From contig NZ_CP139249.1 in assembly GCF_034064985.1 (NCBI RefSeq), forward strand, positions 1,612,001 to 1,676,000: a stretch of DNA of 64,000 bases, in the 5' to 3' direction. The DNA comes from Acinetobacter pittii (GTDB lineage: Bacteria > Pseudomonadota > Gammaproteobacteria > Pseudomonadales > Moraxellaceae). Below are positions 33,032 through 43,277 of the stretch, piece after piece. The translations under genes were made by a program, and so were the position numbers. Positions within the stretch are counted from its first letter, which is position 1; each line of letters begins with the position of its first letter. The notes beneath the pieces were generated by a model, which had not been told where the DNA came from, made no database searches, and saw only the letters and a list, made by a program, of their open reading frames with translations.

Positions 33032-33421
33032 ATGTTAGAAGTATTTCGATCCACTTCAAGCAAACTGATATTGCTACTGGTTATTGTTTTAGTGGCCATA
33101 CTACAATATCAATTTTGGTTAGGTGAGGGTGGTTATCTCCCTCATCAAGCTCTCATGCAACAAATTCAGCAACAAGCTGAAGTTAATGAAGAGCTTAAAG
33201 AAAGAAACCGTATTTTGGCAGCAGAGGTTTTTGACCTGAAAAATGGTACAGAAGCAATTGAAGAACATGCACGCCTTGATCTTGGTTTGGTTAAACCACA
33301 TGAGACATTTGTTCAAATGAGTACAATTAGTACCCATTACAAGCCTATTTATATTGACCCGAACGCTAAAGTTGATTTGGAAACGAATGAGACACCTGCA
33401 TCCCCAGATATCCCAGACTAA
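33032..33421 (+). CDS. ftsB: Cell division protein FtsB
   Basis: Bitopic divisome protein that joins FtsL and FtsQ and helps activate septal wall synthesis. 129 aa. One transmembrane helix (residues about 11-28, LILLLVIVLVAILQYQFW) is followed by a periplasmic coiled coil (about 42-75, QQIQQQAEVNEELKERN) and the conserved EEHARLDLGLVKPHETF. The last 35 bases overlap the ispD start. The C-terminal tail is longer than in E. coli (103 aa). Confidence 0.88.
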   Translation: MLEVFRSTSSKLILLLVIVLVAILQYQFWLGEGGYLPHQALMQQIQQQAEVNEELKERNRILAAEVFDLKNGTEAIEEHARLDLGLVKPHETFVQMSTISTHYKPIYIDPNAKVDLETNETPASPDIPD

Positions 33422-34103
33422 ATTATGGGCAGTTATTCCAGCTGCAGGGTCAGGAAGTCGATTTTCTAAAACCGAATTGAAACAGTATCAATATATTCAG
33501 AATACAACTGTTTTAGAGCATACTGTTCGGCGTATAAGTCAACTTCCATTAGATGGTTATATTTTAGCAATCGGTTCCCAAGATACCTTTGCCCAGACTC
33601 TTGCATTTCATGATATGGATAAGGCGCATTTTTGTACGGGTGGGGCGGAACGAGTCCATTCGGTATTAAACGCTTTAAATCATCTTTTAACTTTTGCCGA
33701 TGAAAATGATTGGGTCCTTGTGCATGATGCTGCACGACCTTGTGTAACAATTGACTGTTTAAATACTCTTGTTCAAACAGCAGTTGAGTCAAATCATAGT
33801 GCTATTTTAGCAATTCCTGTTCGTGATACTTTAAAGCAGGTTAAGTCAGGCAATCAAATTGATAAAACAGTCAGCCGAGATTTATTATGGCAAGCTCAAA
33901 CTCCTCAAATTACTAAAATCGGTAAACTAAAAAAAGCAATTGAATATGCTTTAGAAAATGACGTCACTATTACCGATGAGGCAAGTGCACTCGAGTATAT
34001 GGGTGAAACTGTACAGGTCGTAATGGGGCGTTCGGATAATATAAAAATTACCTATCCCGATGATTTAGAACTTGCACGTTTGATTCTTCAATCTCAGTCT
34101 TAA
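33387..34103 (+). CDS. ispD: 2-C-methyl-D-erythritol 4-phosphate cytidylyltransferase
   Basis: Makes CDP-methylerythritol in the MEP isoprenoid pathway. 238 aa. The nucleotidyltransferase loop is AVIPAAGSGSRFSKTELKQY; other motifs are VHDAARPC, AIPVRDTLKQ, WQAQTPQ, TDEASALE and NIKITYPDDL. The frame opens at 33354, but ATG 33387 matches the N-terminus I recall for Acinetobacter IspD (MRHLH-). ftsB-ispD coupling is common in gammaproteobacteria; ispF is not adjacent here. Confidence 0.92.
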   Translation: MRHLHPQISQTKLWAVIPAAGSGSRFSKTELKQYQYIQNTTVLEHTVRRISQLPLDGYILAIGSQDTFAQTLAFHDMDKAHFCTGGAERVHSVLNALNHLLTFADENDWVLVHDAARPCVTIDCLNTLVQTAVESNHSAILAIPVRDTLKQVKSGNQIDKTVSRDLLWQAQTPQITKIGKLKKAIEYALENDVTITDEASALEYMGETVQVVMGRSDNIKITYPDDLELARLILQSQS

Positions 34104-34238
34104 TTCTATTATTTTTAACTTGCTGGGATGATTTGCTTATCTAAGCAAGCTTTCTACATATCTATTTATAACCACCCATATTCTTTTACATTGATAAGTT
34201 TTAGGATTTATCAAGATCGGACAACTATACTAGATAAT

Positions 34239-34277
34239 GTTCGATCATCGAACAAAAAATATTTATACCGAACAAAA
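34239..34277 (+). promoter_or_regulatory. PcaU-type operator upstream of the pca-qui operon
   Basis: GTTCGATCATCGAAC (34239-34253) is a perfect 15-base palindrome. Its right half CGAACAAAA recurs as a direct repeat at 34269-34277, exactly 20 bases away. In A. baylyi PcaU binds a palindrome plus a direct repeat of a 10-bp motif before pcaI, so this is the expected operator, about 165 bases from the pcaI ATG. The rest of the 34104-34443 gap holds a further inverted repeat TTGATAA-N10-TTATCAA (34191-34214) and a weak hairpin after ispD at 34133-34148. Confidence 0.7.
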
Positions 34278-34443
34278 CCATGGTTTGATAACTAGATCAA
34301 ATTACAAAAATTATCAAGAATGTTTAAAAGGAAATCTAAGGGAAACACTCGGGATTGAGTGAAATATCTATCTGTTCATTCTGCCTCCGTGTGCCTAAAT
34401 CTCTTATCTATTCCTTCCTGAATGAGCACAATGGAGTTGTCTA

Positions 34444-35115
34444 ATGATTGACAAAAGTAAGTCCTCTCTTAGCGAGGTACTATCGCAGATTAAAGATGGC
34501 GCGACCATTCTGATTGGTGGTTTTGGTACCGCAGGACAACCCGCTGAACTCATTGACGGACTGATTGAACTGGGTATTAAAGACCTGACTATTGTGAGTA
34601 ATAACGCCGGTAATGGCGATTATGGTCTGGCTAAACTACTTAAGGCTGGTTCGGTTAAAAAAGTAATCTGTTCTTTCCCACGTCAGTCAGACTCTTATGT
34701 GTTTGATGAGCTGTACCGTGCCGGAAAAGTAGAACTTGAAGTTGTTCCGCAAGGTAATTTGGCTTGTCGTATTCAGGCAGCGGGTATGGGCCTAGGCGCT
34801 GTATTTACCCCAACAGGCTTTGGAACACTTTTAGCTGAAGGCAAAGAAACCCGTGAAATTGATGGTAAAGATTACGTACTCGAGTATCCGATTAAAGCTG
34901 ACTTCGCTCTGATTAAAGCTTACAAGGGCGACCGCTGGGGCAATCTGGTTTACCGTAAATCTGCACGTAACTTTGGCCCGATTATGGCCATGGCTGCTGA
35001 TGTCACGATTGTTCAGGTGTCTGAGGTGGTTGAGCTAGGTGGATTAGATCCAGAGCACATCATCACCCCAGGTATCTTTGTACAGCACGTTGTACAAGTA
35101 GCGCCAGCACAGTAA
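34444..35115 (+). CDS. pcaI: 3-oxoadipate CoA-transferase subunit A
   Basis: Alpha subunit of the transferase that moves CoA from succinyl-CoA to 3-oxoadipate. 223 aa, with the CoA-transferase signature IGGFGTAGQPAELIDGL near the N-terminus and NLACRIQAAGMGLGAVFTPTGFGT in the middle. First gene of the pca-qui operon, paired with pcaJ 18 bp downstream. Codons are more GC-rich here than in pcaB and beyond. Symbol pcaI follows from context; the cat pathway has a near-identical paralogue (catI) in A. baylyi. Confidence 0.93.
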   Translation: MIDKSKSSLSEVLSQIKDGATILIGGFGTAGQPAELIDGLIELGIKDLTIVSNNAGNGDYGLAKLLKAGSVKKVICSFPRQSDSYVFDELYRAGKVELEVVPQGNLACRIQAAGMGLGAVFTPTGFGTLLAEGKETREIDGKDYVLEYPIKADFALIKAYKGDRWGNLVYRKSARNFGPIMAMAADVTIVQVSEVVELGGLDPEHIITPGIFVQHVVQVAPAQ

Positions 35116-35133
35116 GCAATAAGGAGAAATAAC

Positions 35134-35787
35134 ATGAGCTACCAGAAACTCAGCCGTGACCAGATTGCAAAACGTGTGGCACAAGATATTCCAGATGGCG
35201 CCTATGTGAATTTGGGTATTGGCTTACCAACCAAGATCGCAAGCTACTTACCTAACGATAAAGATATTTTCCTTCATTCTGAAAATGGCCTGTTGGCATT
35301 TGGCCCACCACCAGCGGCAGGTGAAGAAGACCCTGAACTGATTAATGCAGGTAAAGAGTTTGTGACCATGCTTGAAGGCGGCAGCTTTTTCCATCATGGC
35401 GACTCATTTGCGATGATGCGTGGTGGTCACCTTGATATTGCTGTGCTTGGCGCATTTCAGGTTGCAGCAAATGGTGACTTGGCCAACTGGCACACGGGAG
35501 CACCGGATGCGATTCCTGCGGTAGGTGGTGCGATGGATTTGGCTGTGGGTGCCAAGAAAGTATTTATCACCACAGACCATGTGACCAAGCAAGGTGAACC
35601 GAAGATTGTAGCTGAGCTGAGCTATCCAGTTACGGGTAAACACTGCGTTGACCGTATTTACACCGACCTGTGTGTGATTGATGTGACCAAAGATGGTTTA
35701 AAGGTGATTGAGAAAGTTGAAGGTCTTAGCTTTGATGAGTTACAGGCTTTAACCGGTGCAACTTTGATTGATGCCACTCAAGGGTAA
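35134..35787 (+). CDS. pcaJ: 3-oxoadipate CoA-transferase subunit B
   Basis: Beta subunit of the 3-oxoadipate CoA-transferase, 217 aa. The catalytic Glu sits in the family motif SENGLLAFGP; NLGIGLPTKIASYL and GGAMDLAVGAKKVFI are also typical. AAGGAG precedes the ATG. Works with PcaI to form 3-oxoadipyl-CoA for PcaF. Confidence 0.93.
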   Translation: MSYQKLSRDQIAKRVAQDIPDGAYVNLGIGLPTKIASYLPNDKDIFLHSENGLLAFGPPPAAGEEDPELINAGKEFVTMLEGGSFFHHGDSFAMMRGGHLDIAVLGAFQVAANGDLANWHTGAPDAIPAVGGAMDLAVGAKKVFITTDHVTKQGEPKIVAELSYPVTGKHCVDRIYTDLCVIDVTKDGLKVIEKVEGLSFDELQALTGATLIDATQG

Positions 35788-35799
35788 GGAAGTAAGGAA

Positions 35800-37011
35800 A
35801 TGACATTAAAAAACGCTTATATCATCGATGCCATCCGTACTCCATTCGGCCGTTATGCCGGTGGCCTTGCTCCTGTTCGTGCCGATGACCTTGGCGCTAT
35901 ACCGATCAAAGCCTTAATCCAACGTAACCCGAATGTAGATTGGGAACAGGTCGATGATGTGATCTATGGCTGTGCCAACCAAGCGGGTGAAGATAACCGT
36001 AACGTTGGCCGTATGTCAGCACTGCTTGCAGGTTTACCGTATCAAGTACCAGCAACCACCATTAACCGTTTGTGCGGTTCTTCACTCGATGCCATTGCCA
36101 TTGCTGCCCGTGCCATTAAAGCAGGTGAAGCAAACTTGGTGATTGCCGGTGGTGTGGAAAGCATGAGCCGTGCACCTTATGTGATGGGTAAGTCAGACAG
36201 TGCTTTTGGCCGTAGCCAGAAGATTGAAGACACCACCATGGGATGGCGTTTCATTAACCCTAAACTTAAAGAATTGTATGGTGTAGACACCATGCCCCAG
36301 ACTGCCGAAAACGTGGCTGAACAATTTAACGTGAATCGTGCAGATCAGGATCAGTTTGCCTTGGTGAGCCAACAACGCACCGCAAGCGCGCAAGCCAAAG
36401 GCTTTTTTTCTAAAGAAATCGTGACAGTTGAAATCCCTCAGCGTAAGGGTGATGCTGTTGTGATTGATAGCGATGAACATCCTCGTGCATCGACCACGCT
36501 TGAAGGTTTAAGCAAACTTAAGCCTGTTGTAAAAGCAGATGGTTCTGTGACTGCGGGTAATGCTTCAGGTATTAATGATGGTGCAGCAGCTCTACTGATT
36601 GCATCTGACGAAGCGGTTCAGGCCTACAACTTAAAACCACGTGCCAAGATCATTGCTTCAACAGCAGTGGGTGTAGAACCACGGATTATGGGTTTTGCTC
36701 CGGCACCAGCGATTAAGAAATTACTTAAACAAGCCAACCTTACTTTAGATCAGATGGATGTGATTGAGTTAAATGAAGCATTTGCTGCTCAGGCTTTAGC
36801 CGTGACCCGTGATTTAGGTTTGCCAGATGATTCTGACAAAGTAAATCCAAACGGTGGTGCAATTGCATTAGGTCATCCTTTAGGTGCATCAGGTGCACGC
36901 CTTGTGACCACAGCTTTAAACCAACTTGAGCAGACAGGTGGTCGTTACGCTTTGTGTTCAATGTGTATTGGTGTAGGCCAAGGCATCGCATTGATTATTG
37001 AGAGAGTCTAA
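35800..37011 (+). CDS. pcaF: 3-oxoadipyl-CoA thiolase
   Basis: Splits 3-oxoadipyl-CoA to succinyl-CoA and acetyl-CoA, the last step of the beta-ketoadipate pathway. 403 aa. Catalytic Cys in NRLCGSSLDAI (about 90), His in GGAIALGHPLGASGAR and second Cys in CSMCIGVGQG. Lies 12 bp after pcaJ and 2 bp before pcaB. In A. baylyi pcaIJF and catIJF stay almost identical through gene conversion. Confidence 0.94.
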   Translation: MTLKNAYIIDAIRTPFGRYAGGLAPVRADDLGAIPIKALIQRNPNVDWEQVDDVIYGCANQAGEDNRNVGRMSALLAGLPYQVPATTINRLCGSSLDAIAIAARAIKAGEANLVIAGGVESMSRAPYVMGKSDSAFGRSQKIEDTTMGWRFINPKLKELYGVDTMPQTAENVAEQFNVNRADQDQFALVSQQRTASAQAKGFFSKEIVTVEIPQRKGDAVVIDSDEHPRASTTLEGLSKLKPVVKADGSVTAGNASGINDGAAALLIASDEAVQAYNLKPRAKIIASTAVGVEPRIMGFAPAPAIKKLLKQANLTLDQMDVIELNEAFAAQALAVTRDLGLPDDSDKVNPNGGAIALGHPLGASGARLVTTALNQLEQTGGRYALCSMCIGVGQGIALIIERV

Positions 37012-37013
37012 TC

Positions 37014-38372
37014 ATGAGCCAGTTATATGCCAGCTTGTTTTATCAAAAAGACGTCACTGACATCTTTAGTGACTCATCTTTAATCACATATATGATTCAG
37101 GTTGAAGTTGCGTTAGGTCAAGCACAGGCAAAAGTTGGCGTGATTCCTCAAAATGCGGCTAATACCATTGCCCAAGTAGCTGAGCAGGCAATAGAAAAGT
37201 TTGATTTTCCAGCGTTGGCTGTAGCAACAGGCTTAGCTGGAAATATCGCAATTCCATTTGTAAAACAGCTTACGGCAATTGTTAAAGATGTGGATGAAGA
37301 TGCTTCACGTTATGTGCATTGGGGCGCAACAAGTCAGGATATTTTAGACACAGCTTGTATTTTGCAATGCCGCGATGCGTTAAATATTGTGGAAGCACAA
37401 CTTCAGCAGTGCTACACCGCTGCATTACAACAAGCTAAGCAATATCGCTATCAAGTCATGATTGGACGTACATGGTTACAGCAAGCTTTACCAATTACTT
37501 TAGGGCATAAGCTTGCTCGCTGGGCTTCTGCATTTAAACGGGATTTAGACCGTATTCAAGCAATGAAATCACGTGTACTTACTGCTCAGTTAGGTGGTGC
37601 TGTGGGTTCACTCGCTTCTTTGCAAGATCAAGGTTCGCTTGTAGTCAGTGCATTTGCTCAGCAACTGAATCTGACTGTACCGACAAGCACATGGCATGGT
37701 GAGCGTGATCGTATTGTAGAAATCGCAAGTGTGCTTGGCATGATTGTCGGGAATACGGGCAAGATGGCACGTGATTGGTCACTCATGATGCAAACTGAAA
37801 TTGCAGAGTTATTTGAACCAACTGCAAAGGGTCGTGGTGGTTCATCAACCATGCCGCATAAGCGTAATCCAGTTGCAGCAGCTTCAGTACTTGCAGCAGC
37901 AAATCGTGTACCAGCACTTATGTCTAGTATCTATCAAAGCATGGTGCAGGAACATGAGCGTAGCTTAGGTGCGTGGCATGCAGAATGGTTAGCAATCCCT
38001 GAAATTTTTCAGCTTTGTGCTGGAGCATTAACTCGTACTGGTGAGGTTTTACAAGGTTTCGAAGTTAATGCTGAGCATATGCAGCAGAACCTTGACTGCA
38101 CCAACGGGTTGATTATGGCAGAAGCTGTGATGATGGCGCTTGCTCCAAAAATTGGACGTTTAAATGCTCATCATGTTGTTGAAGCAGCTTGTAAAACAGC
38201 CGTGGCTCAAAAGCAGCATTTATCTGAGGTTGTTAGTCAGTTAGATGAAGTAAAAGAACATTTTAGTCAAAAAGAAATTTTGGAAATATTTAAAGCAGAA
38301 AACTATTTGGGCAACATTCAAGCTCAAATTGATGCTGTTCTGCAAGAAGCACAAGGAGGAGACATAAAGTGA
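37014..38372 (+). CDS. pcaB: 3-carboxy-cis,cis-muconate cycloisomerase
   Basis: Lactonises beta-carboxymuconate, the product of PcaHG. 452 aa member of the fumarase/aspartase superfamily. It shows the signature GGSSTMPHKRNPVAAA (about 280-295), the HWGATSQDILDT motif (about 102-113) and a catalytic-loop Ser. The 3' end overlaps pcaD by 4 bases, indicating translational coupling. Confidence 0.93.
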   Translation: MSQLYASLFYQKDVTDIFSDSSLITYMIQVEVALGQAQAKVGVIPQNAANTIAQVAEQAIEKFDFPALAVATGLAGNIAIPFVKQLTAIVKDVDEDASRYVHWGATSQDILDTACILQCRDALNIVEAQLQQCYTAALQQAKQYRYQVMIGRTWLQQALPITLGHKLARWASAFKRDLDRIQAMKSRVLTAQLGGAVGSLASLQDQGSLVVSAFAQQLNLTVPTSTWHGERDRIVEIASVLGMIVGNTGKMARDWSLMMQTEIAELFEPTAKGRGGSSTMPHKRNPVAAASVLAAANRVPALMSSIYQSMVQEHERSLGAWHAEWLAIPEIFQLCAGALTRTGEVLQGFEVNAEHMQQNLDCTNGLIMAEAVMMALAPKIGRLNAHHVVEAACKTAVAQKQHLSEVVSQLDEVKEHFSQKEILEIFKAENYLGNIQAQIDAVLQEAQGGDIK

Positions 38373-39154
38373 AACAGCTTATAACCAACCGACAAGGGAA
38401 ACAGCTCGCTGTATATACCGACGGATTAAAAGATGCTCCAGCACTTGTGTTATCTAACTCCTTAGGAACAGATCATGGAATGTGGCAGCCGCAAGTAGAT
38501 GAGCTTAAAAGTCATTTTAATGTCATTACATACGACACACGTGGTCATGGCGAAAGTGATGTGATCGCTGAAACATCTTTACAAAATTTAGGTGAAGATG
38601 TTGCTGATATTTTAGATGCCTTAGATATTGAAAAAGCTCATTTTTGTGGCATTTCTATGGGCGGAATTACAGGGCTTTGGTTAGCTATCCATTACCCAGA
38701 GCGCTTTCTAAGCATTACTGTCGCAAATTCGGCGGCAAAAATTGGACAGGCTGAGGCGTGGTTGAGTCGCGCAGAATCAGTAGAACAAAATGGACTAGCT
38801 GAATTGGTTAAAACCACACATACACGTTGGTTTAGCGAAAAATTCGACTATCAACATAATGTGGTTGCACAAACGACGATTCAAAGTCTGGCAAACACAC
38901 CAGCACAAGGTTATGCCAATGCGTGTCGTGCTTTAGCACATGCCGATTTAAGAGATGAAATTGCACAAATTCAAATTCCGGCACTGCTGGTTGCGGGGAC
39001 AGAAGATCCAGTGACAACAGTAGTAGATGCCGAATTTATGCAGCGCGCTATCAACAATAGTCAGATTGCTAAATTGGAAGCATCTCATCTTTCTAATATT
39101 GAGCAACCGCAAAGATTTACTCAGGAATTGACTAGGTTTATTCAGCAAATCTAA
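38369..39154 (+). CDS. pcaD: 3-oxoadipate enol-lactonase
   Basis: Hydrolyses the enol-lactone to 3-oxoadipate. 261 aa alpha/beta hydrolase with nucleophile elbow FCGISMGGITG, oxyanion region SNSLGTDHGMW, Asp in AGTEDPVT and His in ASHLSNIEQP. It uses GTG as start, with AGGAGGA about 8 bases before it inside pcaB. This is the single-domain form, with PcaC encoded separately. Confidence 0.93.
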   Translation: MKQLITNRQGKQLAVYTDGLKDAPALVLSNSLGTDHGMWQPQVDELKSHFNVITYDTRGHGESDVIAETSLQNLGEDVADILDALDIEKAHFCGISMGGITGLWLAIHYPERFLSITVANSAAKIGQAEAWLSRAESVEQNGLAELVKTTHTRWFSEKFDYQHNVVAQTTIQSLANTPAQGYANACRALAHADLRDEIAQIQIPALLVAGTEDPVTTVVDAEFMQRAINNSQIAKLEASHLSNIEQPQRFTQELTRFIQQI

Positions 39155-39196
39155 TAGCTTAGTGATTTAAAAGGAATTGGCCTTAAGGAGGCAAAT

Positions 39197-40552
39197 ATGG
39201 CGTCTCAGGATTACGCTGCACCAAATAAAAGTATCGATGCTCAAGCATTAATTAATGATGCTCCACTCAGTAAGTATCAATGGATGATCGCAATCATCTG
39301 TTTCTTAATTATTTTTACTGATGGAATCGATACTGCTGCAATGGGTTTTATCGCTCCAGCTTTGGCCCAAGATTGGGGTGTTGACCGCTCTCAGTTAGGC
39401 CCAGTGATGAGTGCTGCACTTGGTGGAATGATTATTGGAGCTTTGGTTTCTGGTCCGACAGCTGACCGTTTTGGTCGCAAAATCGTACTGGCTTTTTCGA
39501 TGCTTGTGTTTGGTGGATTTACCTTGGCATCTGCTTATGCAACCAACTTAGATAGCCTTGTCGTTTTACGCTTTTTGACAGGTATTGGGCTTGGTGCAGC
39601 GATGCCGAATGCCACTACATTATTTTCTGAATATTGTCCAACACGCATTCGTTCATTACTCGTGACATGCATGTTCTGTGGCTACAACTTAGGTATGGCT
39701 ACAGGCGGTTTTATTAGTAGCTGGCTCATCCCGACCTACGGTTGGCACAGTCTGTTTTTACTTGGCGGCTGGTCACCTTTGATTTTAATGGTTTTAGTGA
39801 TTTTAGTTTTACCTGAGTCTTACCGCTTTTTAATTGTGAAAGGTAAGAATCCTGAAAAAGTACGCAAAATCTTAAATCATATCGCGCCAGCTCAGATCGA
39901 AAATGCGACTGCATTTCACGTACCTGAAGAGAAAACTGAAACAGCTCAAAAGAAAAATGTCTTTGGAATTATGTTTTCTAAACCATATGCCAAAGGAACA
40001 CTTTTACTTTGGTTGACCTATTTCATGGGCTTAGTGGTTGTTTACTTGCTTACAAGCTGGTTACCAACGCTTATGCGTGAAACAGGGGCTTCCATGGAGC
40101 GTGCTGCATTTATTGGTGGATTGTTCCAGTTTGGTGGTGTGGTAAGTGCATTGTTCATCGGTTGGGCGATGGACAAATTCAACCCGAACCGAGTGATTGC
40201 TATTTTCTACTTTGCTGCAGGTTTATTTGCGATTGCTGTTGGTCAAAGCTTAGGAAACTCAACATTACTTGCAGTATTGGTGCTTTGTGCGGGTATCGCA
40301 ATTAACGGTGCGCAATCTTCAATGCCAGCTTTAAGTGCTCGTTTCTATCCAACGCAGTGCCGTGCAACGGGTGTGTCTTGGATGACGGGTATTGGACGTT
40401 TCGGTGCGGTATTTGGTGCTTGGATTGGTGCCGTACTACTCGGTAATGATTGGTCGTTTACTGCCATTCTCAGTTTATTACTAATTCCAGCGACTGCTGC
40501 GGCTGTTGCTGTATTTGTTAAATCACTTGTTGCGCATACCGATGCAACTTAA
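39197..40552 (+). CDS. pcaK: 4-hydroxybenzoate/protocatechuate transporter (MFS, AAHS family)
   Basis: 451 aa, 12 predicted transmembrane helices. The AAHS motif DGIDTAAMGFIAPALAQDWG lies in helix 1, DRFGRK in the loop between helices 2 and 3, and a PESYRF motif after helix 6. The family imports aromatic acids with protons and in Pseudomonas is needed for chemotaxis. A strong AAGGAGG lies before the ATG. Position between pcaD and pcaC matches A. baylyi. Confidence 0.92.
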   Translation: MASQDYAAPNKSIDAQALINDAPLSKYQWMIAIICFLIIFTDGIDTAAMGFIAPALAQDWGVDRSQLGPVMSAALGGMIIGALVSGPTADRFGRKIVLAFSMLVFGGFTLASAYATNLDSLVVLRFLTGIGLGAAMPNATTLFSEYCPTRIRSLLVTCMFCGYNLGMATGGFISSWLIPTYGWHSLFLLGGWSPLILMVLVILVLPESYRFLIVKGKNPEKVRKILNHIAPAQIENATAFHVPEEKTETAQKKNVFGIMFSKPYAKGTLLLWLTYFMGLVVVYLLTSWLPTLMRETGASMERAAFIGGLFQFGGVVSALFIGWAMDKFNPNRVIAIFYFAAGLFAIAVGQSLGNSTLLAVLVLCAGIAINGAQSSMPALSARFYPTQCRATGVSWMTGIGRFGAVFGAWIGAVLLGNDWSFTAILSLLLIPATAAAVAVFVKSLVAHTDAT

Positions 40553-40567
40553 TAGAGGTCTATCACA

Positions 40568-41717
<1,150 letters not shown>

Positions 41718-41731
41718 TCGGGAGCACGAGC

Positions 41732-42361
41732 ATGAATAACTGGAATTTTCAGGAATTAAAAGAAACTCCATCTCAAACAGGTGGTCCTTACGTTCACATT
41801 GGTTTGTTGCCACAACAAGCAAATATTGAAGTGTTTGAAAACAACTTTAATAACCAGTTAGTACAAGACCAAACCAAAGGCGAGCGTATTCGTCTTGAAG
41901 GTCAGGTATTTGACGGATTAGGTTTACCGCTGCGCGACGTGCTGATTGAAATTTGGCAAGCCGATGCAAATGGTATTTACCCAAGTCAGGCAGATACGCG
42001 TGAGCAAAAAGCTGACCCAGCATTTCAGGGTTGGGGCCGTACAGGTGCCGACTTTGAAACAGGCGTTTGGAGCTTTAATACAATTAAGCCAGGTGCAACA
42101 GCAGGCCGCAAAGGTTCAACTCAGGCACCTCATATTGCATTAGTGATTTTCGCTCGTGGTATCAACTTAGGGCTTCATACACGTGTTTATTTTGAAGATG
42201 AAGCTGACGCAAATGCTAACGATCCAATTCTAAATAGCATTGAATGGGCCCCACGTCGCCAAACACTTATTGCAAAACGTTTTGAAGAAAATGGTGAAGT
42301 TGTTTACCGCTTTGATATCCGTATTCAAGGCGATGACGAAACAGTATTTTTTGATATTTAA
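41732..42361 (+). CDS. pcaG: Protocatechuate 3,4-dioxygenase alpha subunit
   Basis: 209 aa structural subunit of the dioxygenase, with the same fold as PcaH but lacking its full iron-ligand set. Shared motif LIEIWQADANGIYP...WGRTGADFETG, and APHIALVIFARGINLGLHTRVYFED in place of the beta-subunit metal region. GGGAG precedes ATG. A terminator-like hairpin follows the stop and separates pca from qui genes. Confidence 0.94.
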   Translation: MNNWNFQELKETPSQTGGPYVHIGLLPQQANIEVFENNFNNQLVQDQTKGERIRLEGQVFDGLGLPLRDVLIEIWQADANGIYPSQADTREQKADPAFQGWGRTGADFETGVWSFNTIKPGATAGRKGSTQAPHIALVIFARGINLGLHTRVYFEDEADANANDPILNSIEWAPRRQTLIAKRFEENGEVVYRFDIRIQGDDETVFFDI

Positions 42362-42370
42362 GAAACACCT

Positions 42371-42411
42371 AAGGCTACACCTGATTATTCAAGGATACGT
42401 GTAGCCTTTTT
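42371..42411 (+). terminator. Internal terminator between pcaG and quiB
   Basis: AAGGCTACAC / GTGTAGCCTT is a perfect 10-bp stem with an 18-base loop and five T's at the end, starting 10 bases after the pcaG stop. The quiB ribosome site follows at once. Confidence 0.7.
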
Positions 42412-42424
42412 AAGGATGAACGAT

Positions 42425-43258
42425 ATGAATATGAAAACATTATTAAGCCTAAGTTTGCTTGCACTCCCATTTTTTACTGCACAGGTAAATGCTGAACCTG
42501 TTGCTTTAGCTGCTCAAACACAACCTGCCGCTACAGCCGTTAAAACGATTGTTCCGATTACCGCAAAAACCAAAGAACAAGCTTTGGCACAAGCTCAAGT
42601 CATTGCAAAGACAGCAGATGCTGATTTGGCAGAGTTTCGTATCGATTTACTTAGTTTTGCGAGTGATACAAAACAAGTGATTGCCTTGGGTCATGAGTTG
42701 AAAAAGATTTTGGGCAATAAGCCAATGATTGCCACCATTCGTACGAAAAACGAAGGCGGCCAGCTTGAAATTAGTGATGTGGATTATGGTAAGACTTATC
42801 AAGCTTACTTAAAGAGTCCGTTCATGGATTGGTTAGATGTTGAAATGTTCCGTGATCAAAAAGTAGTTTCAGAAATTGTTCAAAAAGCACATCAAAAGAA
42901 AGTGCTGATTGTGATGTCTAATCATGACTTCCAAAAAACACCAAGCCAAGATGAAATTGAAAAACGCTTGTTAAAACAAGATCAAATGGGTGCAGATATT
43001 CTCAAAATTGCCGTAATGCCAAAATCTAAACAAGATGTTTTCATTTTAATGAACGCAACTTTAAAAGTAAGTCAGCAAACCACTAAACCATTGTTAACGA
43101 TGTCGATGGGGCAACTTGGTACGATTTCGCGTGTTGCGACTACCAACATGGGCGGAAGTTATAGCTTTGGCATGATTGGTCAGGCTTCTGCACCGGGTCA
43201 AATTGATGTGACCAAGCTCAAACAGATTTTACAAACAGTTCAACCAATAAACCCATAA
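42425..43258 (+). CDS. quiB: 3-dehydroquinate dehydratase, periplasmic, catabolic (type I)
   Basis: Dehydrates 3-dehydroquinate to 3-dehydroshikimate in quinate breakdown. 277 aa with a cleavable signal peptide (KTLLSLSLLALPFFTAQVNA), so it works in the periplasm, unlike biosynthetic AroD. Type I features are visible: FRIDLL acid, catalytic His in MSNHDFQKTPS, Schiff-base Lys in DILKIAVMPKS and SMGQLGTISR. Three ATGs (42416, 42425, 42431) are close; AAGGA at 42412-42416 fits 42425. Confidence 0.9.
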   Translation: MNMKTLLSLSLLALPFFTAQVNAEPVALAAQTQPAATAVKTIVPITAKTKEQALAQAQVIAKTADADLAEFRIDLLSFASDTKQVIALGHELKKILGNKPMIATIRTKNEGGQLEISDVDYGKTYQAYLKSPFMDWLDVEMFRDQKVVSEIVQKAHQKKVLIVMSNHDFQKTPSQDEIEKRLLKQDQMGADILKIAVMPKSKQDVFILMNATLKVSQQTTKPLLTMSMGQLGTISRVATTNMGGSYSFGMIGQASAPGQIDVTKLKQILQTVQPINP

Positions 43259-43277
43259 ATCATAAGGATATGATGAA

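Noticed and set aside
33466..33792. 108-codon minus-strand frame
   Set aside because: Antisense to ispD, whose motifs are complete; no independent support.
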